Source: Heliocybe sulcata (taxonomy: Eukaryota > Basidiomycota > Agaricomycetes > Gloeophyllales > Gloeophyllaceae). Taken from it: a stretch of DNA of 64,000 bases. The notes beneath the pieces are model-generated. The model was not told the origin of the DNA and did no database searches. It saw only the letters and a list, made by a program, of their open reading frames with translations. The stretch lies in NCBI GenBank assembly GCA_004369045.1, contig ML213525.1:3789-67788 (forward strand), in the 5' to 3' direction. Made by a program: the position numbers and the translations under genes. The number at the start of each line of letters is the position of its first letter. Position 1 is the stretch's first letter. Below, in pieces: positions 46,838 to 55,935 of the stretch.

Positions 46838-49800
46838 TCACAGGGACTGCATATACAGTGCTAGAGAGGCTGATTTTCCCCGACATGTCAGTAGACTATA
46901 TATATCCATATCATCCAGATTACCTTCAAGGATACATTGCCGCCCAGTTTGTGCACCATCATTGAAATATACATCTTTGTTTTTAGTAATGAATCTACAT
47001 GTGAAGTGGAACTCTCCAAAATATACAATACCACGTAGTGTAAGCCTCCTTTTTTTGTTGACTGTAAGTGTCAGAGACCTTGTAAGGGCAAGACTGGAGT
47101 GTGCTATATTGAAGGCAAGCAACCGTGGGGTCTTCCTTAAAGCTGTTATGGTCTGGACATTCTGGCCACAGCACCGGACACCATGGTATAATCCAGAAGG
47201 AGCAAGATATGAAGATAACCAATGCTTGATAGTCAGTCTAGGAGTCTCATCTACATTGATCTCTGCTTGGGCATAACAATTAAGGAGAAGAGTCTCGATT
47301 GGTGCATCTTTGCTTGAACCACAGGTATAACAATCAGAGGTCACAGTACCAAGATCTTGTGCTTTGAATAATTCACTACATAATTCACCGACACTGGTGC
47401 CCTCTCCTCTTCTAAGTGGAAACCTATAGTGATCCATTGCATTTAGAGTCTTTCTTAAGTCATCTCTGCAGCTTTCCATAGCCCTTGAACCTTCCTCTAT
47501 CTCTTCAAAACCATTTAAGAGCAATCTCATACAGTCATTGAAATGTAGTTCTCGTGACCATTTGACTGGATTTTCTCTCCAAACATTATAAATTATTGTT
47601 AGCAAAGCATCGTATGCACAACTATAAGTTGAATGCCATATGAATCCCTCAGGCACGATGCCATTGGTATGTGCACTGGATTGTGGAGCATGTGCTGACC
47701 GCTTAGATTTAATATTTGGATTTTCTACTAGAGAGACTCTCTTTACTGGATCCTCTCCATTCTCTATGCTGTTCTGCTTGTTATGCTTATATGGCCACAT
47801 AGCATCTTCAGAAGCATCTACTAGCTTGAATGGATCTGACTGGGACCACTTTATTGCAGGATGCACATTTTTTGGACATACATTCTTCTTCCATAATTGA
47901 TATGCATGGACCAAGGTGTTCCTCCAGTGTCCTTCAATGTGACTAGGCAGAACACTATTAAAACGCAGCTCAGTAATATGATCCAGAACTTCAAGCTCTC
48001 GGAACTCTTGTCGAAGATAACCTGATGCTCCTCCCATGATTTTATTAGGATCAAAACCTTGGATCATAATGGTACCTTCTGCCGATGCACTTCTGGATAA
48101 ACAAGTGTAGTAAGATTGGTGGTTTGAACAGTTATGCAGATCTACAACATTATTGGGCCTGGTTCTACCCTGAGAAGCATAATCAGTCATTGCAAAGTTG
48201 GGTAATACTGGGATCTGTTGTCTGGTGATCCGCTCCTCTGTATCATCTGGCATTTTGCATGTGATATCTATGGAAGTTTTTGTAAGAGGGACAACATTTA
48301 GGGGAAGCCCATCAAGTTGAATATTGCATGGGGGATTAATGAGCTCAACAAATAAAGTATCGAGAACAGCCACACTATCTTCTTGATGACTATGCCATGA
48401 CACAATTTTAGCCTCAGCACCATTTGTGATGCAGCATTCAGTTGCCTCATTCTTTTTGATAAGTACAGGCATACCTTTGCAGATTGATAATTTCCCAGGA
48501 ACATGTTGAGTAGAATTAGGGGGTAAACCCCAAATGATATCTTGCATAGCTGATTCAATAATTTCTGAGGCATGTATATGTCTAGACTTCCTCCTATGTT
48601 TCTGCTTATTGTGATGTGTGGGTACCTTCCATTTATCCACAGAATAAAAGTCTATGAGCTGCTGTTCTGTGTCATTTGCGAACTGCTGTGCACCAAGTAA
48701 ATTAATTCTGTCTCTGTGAGCATTCCGCGCTGTAATAACTGATACATGCCTGAACTTTGGTTGTGCAAGTTTTGGCCTATTAGGACCTATCCCAGCAATT
48801 CTAGTGCGCAAGAATGCAATGTCCTGTTCAGTACATGATTTATACCTCATATTTTCTAATGCCACCCTTAGTTGAGCATCCTCTGGAGACTGTGTCCTCT
48901 GTCGCATGTTTTCCCATAGTATAACTACCGTGGTAAATTGATGCCATAATGCCTTTCCCAAAGCAGTCTCCTGTGATTGAACGGACATTCTTGGAGAGAT
49001 ATTAGTGCCTACATTAGAGTTGTAAAGGGCTGCATGGTTCATTGCAGGAGGCAGTTGTGCAAAGTCTCCACATAAGATCATGTTTACTCCACCAAATGGA
49101 TCATCTGGATTTCCAGTTGCCTTACATAATTGTGAGCATATTTTATATAAGTCGTGACAAGATATCATGGATAGCTCATCAATAAAAATATACTCAACGC
49201 CCTCAAGTCTTGCTTGAATTTGTGCTTTATTAGAAGAGCTGTTATTGATATGATCAAATTTATCACTGACTCCAAGTGCTGAATGGTAAGTTGAACCCCC
49301 AACTATTGCAGCGGCTGAACCGGTAGGAGCTAAAACCAGGAACTTATGAGACTCCTTGCGTATTTTGAAGAATTCCATGAGTGCCTTTATGACTTGTGAT
49401 TTTCCTGTGCCTGCCATTCCACCCAAGTACATTTTTAGCTGTTCACTCTGAGGTTGAGAAGCATGATTGGCAACAATTCTAAAGGCTCTTTCTTGCTCTG
49501 GCCGAAGGAAAAATTGGTTGATAATCTGCTGTTGTAAGTCCAGACAATCTGAATATGCTGTCTTGTAATCTTTCATCAAGTAAGACTGATCAACAACTTT
49601 AACTTCACTCCATCGCAGTGCCATTTGGCTAGGTTGGGTACTTATAGCTATATTACGGTCACTTTCCCTCTGCTCCAATATATTAGCTCGCTTAGATTGT
49701 ATTAAATCTATCCACTGCTGTCTGTTTTTATAAGGGATCTGAGAGTCAGTAAATTCCCGAGCAACACTTAGTGGGAGAGTACCACCGAGCCATCCAGCAC

Positions 49801-50740
49801 CTTTGAGAATACTTTCCATTTCATTCATTTCTCTGAGATGTTTCAGTGTCTGATTTCCAAGCTTATCATATTGAGATGCCTCAGGATGTTGTGCATATTC
49901 TGCATAGTCTAATTCATCCTCTTGATCACCATCAATTCCTAAATGTTGCAAAAGCTCCTCATTATGTAGAGTAGGGATGCCTGAGATTCCTGCTTTGCGT
50001 TGTCGGGAATAATCATCTCGGGCATCATAACATTCATATTTAATATTGAAGAAAGATAGCAGCTCCTTTTGTCTGGATGTAAAATGATAGCATGAGAAGG
50101 TATCATCCCAAGAGTCATCTTCAGATTTGAGGTCTAATCCAGTTTTCCATGGTTTGAATAGGGTAAGCATTGTAACACAGTAAAATTCCCTATTGCCAGT
50201 ATCACAGCGTGGCAGAGAACCACCAATGAAATTTGGAACTAGAGCTGATGATTCCTGTGTCAAAGTCACATAATGACTACCATGCTGAGGATGGCCTGGT
50301 AGAAATGTCAACTCTTGATGGTCTATTTTTTCTCCATCCATAGTATCTTCCTGTGGTTCAAGGTCTACTGCTGTCACTTCTGTAGATGAGCTGGACTTAG
50401 ACTTGATATTGGTTAATATTCTCTTACGTGACAAGCATACCCAGTCATACAGGCATACATGTTCAAATTGCTTTGGACGATATATATAATCCATAATAGG
50501 AGTATATGCTGTATACCCTTCAGCAGATCTCTTCACAACTACTTGATCCTTAGGATTAGGTTTATCATTCACTGCAAGCTGATTCAGATCTGGATTATCC
50601 CAAATTTTCAGTACCTCATTGACATATGACTTCCAATATACAGTGCAGAAATGATGACTAGTATAATGATCAGGATTTCCCAGTAAGTAAGCTGCAGCCA
50701 TGGGCGCTCCAATTTCCATTTTCACAGAGAGAGAGTTCAC
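46838..50740 (-). CDS. Helitron Pif1-type helicase half with a C-terminal Cys/His protease-like domain
   Basis: About 1300 residues in one exon. It begins in the frame of the Rep half, after a TGA and six codons; the first ATG is at 50719 (MEIGAPMAAAYLLGNPDHYT). The helicase has Walker A GMAGTGKS near residue 440, LVLAPTGSAAAIVGGSTYHS, Walker B YIFIDELSMIS near 520, and LCGDFAQLPP. A late TDYASQGRTRP block and YTCLSRSASAEGT complete the Pif1/RecD2 pattern. From about residue 1025 a further domain shows a Cys box STYSCAYDALLTIIYNVW, a CxxC-like pair (SDCYTCGSS) and a His box FGEFHFTCRFITKNKDVYFN. The order and spacing resemble ubiquitin C-terminal hydrolases (USP type). Its role in transposition is unknown. 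Codon use is AT-rich, unlike the host genes. Confidence 0.88.
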   Translation of the reverse strand: MNSLSVKMEIGAPMAAAYLLGNPDHYTSHHFCTVYWKSYVNEVLKIWDNPDLNQLAVNDKPNPKDQVVVKRSAEGYTAYTPIMDYIYRPKQFEHVCLYDWVCLSRKRILTNIKSKSSSSTEVTAVDLEPQEDTMDGEKIDHQELTFLPGHPQHGSHYVTLTQESSALVPNFIGGSLPRCDTGNREFYCVTMLTLFKPWKTGLDLKSEDDSWDDTFSCYHFTSRQKELLSFFNIKYECYDARDDYSRQRKAGISGIPTLHNEELLQHLGIDGDQEDELDYAEYAQHPEASQYDKLGNQTLKHLREMNEMESILKGAGWLGGTLPLSVAREFTDSQIPYKNRQQWIDLIQSKRANILEQRESDRNIAISTQPSQMALRWSEVKVVDQSYLMKDYKTAYSDCLDLQQQIINQFFLRPEQERAFRIVANHASQPQSEQLKMYLGGMAGTGKSQVIKALMEFFKIRKESHKFLVLAPTGSAAAIVGGSTYHSALGVSDKFDHINNSSSNKAQIQARLEGVEYIFIDELSMISCHDLYKICSQLCKATGNPDDPFGGVNMILCGDFAQLPPAMNHAALYNSNVGTNISPRMSVQSQETALGKALWHQFTTVVILWENMRQRTQSPEDAQLRVALENMRYKSCTEQDIAFLRTRIAGIGPNRPKLAQPKFRHVSVITARNAHRDRINLLGAQQFANDTEQQLIDFYSVDKWKVPTHHNKQKHRRKSRHIHASEIIESAMQDIIWGLPPNSTQHVPGKLSICKGMPVLIKKNEATECCITNGAEAKIVSWHSHQEDSVAVLDTLFVELINPPCNIQLDGLPLNVVPLTKTSIDITCKMPDDTEERITRQQIPVLPNFAMTDYASQGRTRPNNVVDLHNCSNHQSYYTCLSRSASAEGTIMIQGFDPNKIMGGASGYLRQEFRELEVLDHITELRFNSVLPSHIEGHWRNTLVHAYQLWKKNVCPKNVHPAIKWSQSDPFKLVDASEDAMWPYKHNKQNSIENGEDPVKRVSLVENPNIKSKRSAHAPQSSAHTNGIVPEGFIWHSTYSCAYDALLTIIYNVWRENPVKWSRELHFNDCMRLLLNGFEEIEEGSRAMESCRDDLRKTLNAMDHYRFPLRRGEGTSVGELCSELFKAQDLGTVTSDCYTCGSSKDAPIETLLLNCYAQAEINVDETPRLTIKHWLSSYLAPSGLYHGVRCCGQNVQTITALRKTPRLLAFNIAHSSLALTRSLTLTVNKKRRLTLRGIVYFGEFHFTCRFITKNKDVYFNDGAQTGRQCILEGNLDDMDIYSLLTCRGKSASLALYMQSL

Positions 50741-50758
50741 TATCTGAGTGAGTAATTT

Positions 50759-53700
50759 TCATGCTTTCTCTTGATCTCTAAGAGTACCTCCAATCATTGT
50801 TGTTTGCCGATCAAAAACATCACAGATAGTCTGGAAGATAGTGTAAGTTTTTAATGGTGTCTTAGTAATGTAGTCAGTAACATATGCCACCACGGACTTC
50901 AATGCTGTTCCCGAGAGTAAACTGGTCACATCAGAGTTTGATCTTAACAGATAGGTGAGTGCTGGTGTGAACGTATTTAGCCTTCTTTCCAACTTCTTCA
51001 AAGTGATATATCCATCTTTTTCATCAACTATTGTAGTTTCTACATAAGGTCTTGGAAATCTAGCTTTGCATTCACCTTTAACCATACAGTGATCCCTGCA
51101 TCTATGTATGTTAGATCTATAGAGCAAGTCATTTGTGGTATCCTTGAATAATTCCCACCAATTATCACTCTTTTTACAATTTTCACATTTTTCATCAGAC
51201 TGGTGATTGCAAGGATAGGGCGGAGCTTCTGGTAGAGTTTGAGTCGGATCCTTATAGTCTGGATCTGATGATGCATAAAGAGTATCATTTTGTACTTCAG
51301 TCATTGTTTTACCAATGAATTCTCCTTGATGTACACTTTCAAGATAATCAATCATTTTTTTCCGAAATTCTGACCGAGAATCCAGTATTCTATCACGTAT
51401 CTCCTGAGGACTTAGTGAGTTGGTAATCCATAGTAGCAGATGCAGATGTAGTGTAAGCCTCCCTTGTTGCTCAACCGTACCATAGTATGCAGCGGTTTTC
51501 CCATATAGTCCATCATGGTCAGAGTTCACTCCCAGTACATGTTTGATAAATAACTTCACCATCATGTCAAAGAACCTTGCCCCAGCAACAGGATTGTTTG
51601 CTATCAGCTTTGCTCTCTCATCTTTAGGCAATATATCAGACTTGAATGTTTCCCCGGTATTAGCATAATATAAGCATATAGGGTGCTGCACATCAGCAGG
51701 TGCAAAAGTAATGAACCAAGATGGAGCACCCTTGTATGCAATGAGAGACCATATTTCATTTCGCATATACTTTTTGTTTGTTACAGAACCATCAACATGA
51801 TTGCCAATCAAATCCAAGTCATTGAGTAATTGGAAGCAAGCTTTCTCTTCATCAGTATTCAGTTGAACCCTTTCACCTTTGGATAATCTTTCTGAAAGAT
51901 CAGATAAAGTGGATTTATCTATTGATAGGAGGCGGTCTGTGATATCATCAAAAGATCTTCGCTCTGCTAAGAGAAATCCACCAGATGTACTTGACTTGAT
52001 CTGCTCTTGATTGAAAGCAATAATTGGGAAGTACTGGTCCATCTGAAATCTTTTATCAAAATACATCAATAACTGACGCTTGTGCATGATCTCTGGAACA
52101 CTCTTATATCCATTATCATTGCTTAAGCCACCAAGACCATATGGGAACAACCAAGGAAACATCTGTGGATATAGTCCAGGATTATTGTAGATAGATTCTG
52201 GATTTTCTGCATGGCCTACAGCAAGGACCTTCCCACCAGATGTCAGGTGTCTCATGGCCATGGCCTTCAGAGCTTTTATACTCTTGGTACTAAGCTGACT
52301 TCCTGTTACTCCATGCACTGTCAAGGGACAAGAACCTGACTCAGTACCTTCATCATCATTATGATGGAGACTCTTTCCAAGGTCTTCTTTGGCTCCATGC
52401 TGAGGGTGATAACCTACTACTACCGGTGGACTATTATCTTGATACCCTCTTAGATTATCATACGAGATATTAAGGTCTTCATAATCACTATGATTTAACT
52501 TCAACCACTCAAGTGCTTTGCTCACTCTTTTATGACTAACTAATAAAGGGGTACGCTTGAAATCTTCCTCTGTGGGCTGTACTGGTCCAGTATATATAAA
52601 TGCCAAAACTTCATCCATCTCACTCCGAGGAGGAGGTAAACTGTTATAAATCTTTGGCATGGGATTGGCAAACATTACAGCATTTGCTCTCATCTTGGAA
52701 CCTCCAGAAGCCACTCTAACCACACATCGATTGTGTCGCACCTTTGCTACCATAAACTTTTCAGCTAGTGTAAGGTCTTGTAGCTCATTAGGTATATTAC
52801 CCAACCATAAACCATTAGCTAATGCTTGGTCTGGAGCTCGGCCTTTCTCCAGAGAAATAACACACTCAGGACATATATGCTTCTTATTATGTGCTAGGAT
52901 AGGTCCAGGGATACTTTCAATGGGATCTGCTGATGTAAATCTTTCCTTCCGGGTAACAAGCTTGTCAGGAATAGTTAAAAGATGCATTTGATTCTGGTAA
53001 TTTCCAATATCACCCATTACCGATAGAGGACAAAGAACTCCACATACAGTACAGCCAGACTCTTCTATTAATGTAGGTTTCTGAGCATCAACAAAATCAT
53101 AGATAATTTTCTGTAACAAATCTTTGGATGTAGACTTAGGTGGGAATTTAATATCTTCAGTACTATCACTTGAGGCTATATACATCATTTTCTGGTTGTC
53201 ACCCTTCAAAGACCAATTCCTGTGATCATTGTTCCGTCTTTTTGCTATGATTTCTTGGAAGTAGGCTGTTTTGGAACCAGGAATATAAGCTAATAATACA
53301 GTATGATACTCTGGACAATTCTTGCACTCATGTCTCATAATAGTATCTCTGAATTCAGCAACTGAGCATTTTTCCAGAATGGTTAATCCATGCAGCTCAG
53401 CCAGCACCTGTAACCTGACTTTAGGTAAATTCATTGCTAAATGGGAGTGTGGTGTCTTGCTAAAGATTACACTATCTTCACTTTTGTACATATACACAGC
53501 TTCATCCCACAAGCAATAATCCAAGAACTTGAAGTGGACATGAGGGCTATTCAGAATAGACAAAGACTGAGAGCTATCCAAAATTACATATGGATATTTG
53601 AGGATATCTTCTTTGGTGAATATGGCTCTGGTACGCCGTACTGCCCCTCCAATTTGATTTATCCTGGGTATGTCATATGCACTTGGATCACTACTGGTAA

Positions 53701-54871
53701 ACTTAGCGATATTGGCTGTCCCACATTGACTCTTAACCTGTGGATACAAAGAAGCATTTCCCTGCATCAAATAGTAGAAGAATTGATTCAACTGACAGTG
53801 GAGGAGTTTGTTATGAAATAATTTGAGATATTTGCGTACCATGGCAATATAATCATGATGCCGTATGGTATTCCTGACAATTGAGAGACCAACAAGAGCA
53901 GCAGCAAAGATAGCCCTATTTCCTGATTGAAATTGTAAGAAAAGCATGACAATATTCTTGTGGATTGATTGGATCATGGAAAAGCTTAGATATAATGGAT
54001 ATTGTTTACTTTCAGCAGAGTCATATTCTAATATATAAGAAATGGAATGAGAAGCAGCAGCATCAGAAGTGCAATATATATCTATATTTTCTGAAGGAAG
54101 ACATGGAGCAGGGAAGGGATAAGATAAAGACATTGAAGCTGATATATTGGAGCTATTATTCACAGCATCAAACTCTGCTAGAGGTCCGAGTAATTTTGGC
54201 TGATTGGTACAAACTGAAACAGAGTTAACCCCAGTTAATCCCAGGCATATCCAAATAAGAGCAAAACCAAAATATTTATACTGAGAAAGTGAAAAACATT
54301 TCTTCATAAATACCATCCAAATGATAAATACTATCAAAACCAAAGCAAAGATTATAGTCCCTAATAAGAGAGTTTCTATATGACATAAGGAAGCAGCTTC
54401 AATACCTTGCAAAAGGGCCTGCTGGATCACACGCATATAATACTCTGTAATAGAGAGCCAGGACATGGCTGTAGTACAATGCTCCATCATGGGCCAAGTA
54501 TAGTGATACTCCATAATCAGGAGCTGGGTATAGTATTGCACCATAATAGGGCAAGTAAAGTGATACTCCATAATTAGGAGCCAGGACACGCCTGTAACAC
54601 AGTACTTCATAAGAAGCCAGGCAGAGCCTGAGACATACTCCATATGACGGAGCCAGGCAAAGCCTGAGATACAGTACTTCAAGATTTGAAGCATTGCAGT
54701 ATGCCCAATAAGGGCCAGGAGCATAGAGATCCAAGAGATGTTGAGACAGTTCTGCATGTGTGGTAGCACCGTCTCAGAAGTCAGAGTTAGTAGTGTTAAC
54801 ACTGAAAAAATGTGACTCAAACAATAGAGGAAGTGGCGTGAGAACATGGACTTGCAGCTATACAGTTGCAC
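50759..54871 (-). CDS. Helitron Rep (HUH nuclease) half
   Basis: An open frame of about 1370 residues ending in TGA at 50759-50761. The Rep domain has the HUH motif in LTLHLHLLLWI near residue 1140 and the Tyr pair in VAYVTDYITK near residue 1330. These carry out strand nicking and joining in rolling-circle transposition. Before it come PPRSEMDEVLAFIYTGPVQP and LLVSHKRVSKALEWLKLNHS, a region found in many fungal Helitron proteins, with Cys pairs upstream (CTVCGVLC, CPEC) that may bind zinc. The first 250 or so residues are hydrophobic and repetitive and may not be part of the native protein; the true start may lie further in. The helicase half follows in the same frame, so the two were one protein in the parent copy. 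Confidence 0.85.
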   Translation of the reverse strand: MQLYSCKSMFSRHFLYCLSHIFSVLTLLTLTSETVLPHMQNCLNISWISMLLALIGHTAMLQILKYCISGFAWLRHMEYVSGSAWLLMKYCVTGVSWLLIMEYHFTCPIMVQYYTQLLIMEYHYTWPMMEHCTTAMSWLSITEYYMRVIQQALLQGIEAASLCHIETLLLGTIIFALVLIVFIIWMVFMKKCFSLSQYKYFGFALIWICLGLTGVNSVSVCTNQPKLLGPLAEFDAVNNSSNISASMSLSYPFPAPCLPSENIDIYCTSDAAASHSISYILEYDSAESKQYPLYLSFSMIQSIHKNIVMLFLQFQSGNRAIFAAALVGLSIVRNTIRHHDYIAMVRKYLKLFHNKLLHCQLNQFFYYLMQGNASLYPQVKSQCGTANIAKFTSSDPSAYDIPRINQIGGAVRRTRAIFTKEDILKYPYVILDSSQSLSILNSPHVHFKFLDYCLWDEAVYMYKSEDSVIFSKTPHSHLAMNLPKVRLQVLAELHGLTILEKCSVAEFRDTIMRHECKNCPEYHTVLLAYIPGSKTAYFQEIIAKRRNNDHRNWSLKGDNQKMMYIASSDSTEDIKFPPKSTSKDLLQKIIYDFVDAQKPTLIEESGCTVCGVLCPLSVMGDIGNYQNQMHLLTIPDKLVTRKERFTSADPIESIPGPILAHNKKHICPECVISLEKGRAPDQALANGLWLGNIPNELQDLTLAEKFMVAKVRHNRCVVRVASGGSKMRANAVMFANPMPKIYNSLPPPRSEMDEVLAFIYTGPVQPTEEDFKRTPLLVSHKRVSKALEWLKLNHSDYEDLNISYDNLRGYQDNSPPVVVGYHPQHGAKEDLGKSLHHNDDEGTESGSCPLTVHGVTGSQLSTKSIKALKAMAMRHLTSGGKVLAVGHAENPESIYNNPGLYPQMFPWLFPYGLGGLSNDNGYKSVPEIMHKRQLLMYFDKRFQMDQYFPIIAFNQEQIKSSTSGGFLLAERRSFDDITDRLLSIDKSTLSDLSERLSKGERVQLNTDEEKACFQLLNDLDLIGNHVDGSVTNKKYMRNEIWSLIAYKGAPSWFITFAPADVQHPICLYYANTGETFKSDILPKDERAKLIANNPVAGARFFDMMVKLFIKHVLGVNSDHDGLYGKTAAYYGTVEQQGRLTLHLHLLLWITNSLSPQEIRDRILDSRSEFRKKMIDYLESVHQGEFIGKTMTEVQNDTLYASSDPDYKDPTQTLPEAPPYPCNHQSDEKCENCKKSDNWWELFKDTTNDLLYRSNIHRCRDHCMVKGECKARFPRPYVETTIVDEKDGYITLKKLERRLNTFTPALTYLLRSNSDVTSLLSGTALKSVVAYVTDYITKTPLKTYTIFQTICDVFDRQTTMIGGTLRDQEKA
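54430..54700. repeat. Degenerate tandem repeat inside the Helitron
   Basis: Units of about 30-60 bp with recurring blocks close to GGAGCCAGGACA and GATACTCCATAAT follow one another. On the minus strand they encode a repeated pattern of the MEYHYTW / SWLLIMEY type. Confidence 0.65.
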
Positions 54872-55462
54872 CTTCTATATTAGGACTACTGGAAGATGCC
54901 GGCCAAATGCACAGCACTGTTCACTTCAGCACATTTATCACTTTATTTCTACTGGTTTTTGTGCTTATATAAGCATCAATACTTGGTTACCTGAGTGTCC
55001 TTGGTTATCTTGATTTTTTGCGCATTTTTTGCACGATGTTTTTAGTTTATTTCTGCTATAAGAGGCTATTCCGCATTTTTCATGTGCTTATGTAAGCATA
55101 GATATACAGGTGGCTGATTGCTCTTGATTATTCCAATTTTTTGGGGCATTTTTACACTTATTTGAGGCTGCTGAATGCCACCCAGAACTAGCTAGATGCT
55201 TACATAAGCATAAAATGCTGAGCAGCTAAGTACCACTGCTTATCCTGATTTTTGGCCCATTTTTCGCAATTTTTTGACCTGATTTCAACAGCTGAAAGCT
55301 TTTATACAGGACCCCGTGAGCGGCAAAGTGCTATTAATAGCTATTATAGCACGGCCCCTGTCTCCTGGAATTTTTCGTGATTTTTCGTGATTTTTCTCAT
55401 ATTTTATCGCTTCATTTGAAGGCAGCACAAGTTTACATCATGCTGATTATGTCAGAGCAGGG

Positions 55463-55519
55463 CTATGACGCACTTGCAGGTGCAATAGTTGCAATTCTCG
55501 AGCTGCATGTGCGTCATAG
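55463..55519. repeat. Strong inverted repeat (hairpin) near the Helitron right side
   Basis: The arms CTATGACGCACTTGCA (55463-55478) and TGCATGTGCGTCATAG (55504-55519) pair over 16 bases with one mismatch around a 25-base loop. Confidence 0.85.
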
Positions 55520-55547
55520 TTGCCTTAAGCAGAATCTATCATAGTCC

Positions 55548-55567
55548 GACTACAAAACTTTGTAGTC
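55548..55567. repeat. Short palindrome GACTACAAA..TTTGTAGTC
   Basis: Nine-base arms separated by two bases. The motif (GTAGTC or its complement, next to TTT/AAA) recurs near 55694, 55861-55895 and 55908-55925. Confidence 0.8.
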
Positions 55568-55935
55568 AATAGTAAGTAGCGCTCCATTACAAGCCGCCAG
55601 CCAATCAGAAGCCAGGATTCCCAACCGACGCGGAAATCCTGTGGCTGAAACTCCGACAATTCTCTCTCACGATAAGCAACAGGTAAGTAAGTGATTTGTA
55701 GTCTCCAGTTTGTTGTGATGCTCACTGCAGGCTCAGATTCAACCGTAAAATCACGAAAATATTTGGAGAGGTAGGGAATGTAATTAATATATTATATTTG
55801 AAACATAGGATTGATAGAGCAAACGGAAGGTGAGCACTGGGCGCATTACTGAAATGTGGCACTACAAATCCAGAATTGTAGTCTCAACTACAAGCGGAGT
55901 ATCAATATTTTGTAGTCTCGACTACACTTTAGATT

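Larger units (their letters stand above)
46545..55935 (-). mobile_element. Large Helitron (rolling-circle DNA transposon), ends approximate
   Basis: A block of clearly AT-rich DNA with two very long minus-strand frames that together make the Helitron Rep-helicase. The left edge is near the stop of the plus-strand gene at 46540. The right edge is placed where AT-rich, hairpin-bearing sequence gives way to GC-richer host-like DNA at about 55935. Helitrons have no inverted repeats or target duplication, so the ends (TC at the 5' end, CTRR with a hairpin at the 3' end) could not be fixed. The coding part has no introns and only one in-frame stop, so the copy looks recent. Confidence 0.8.
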
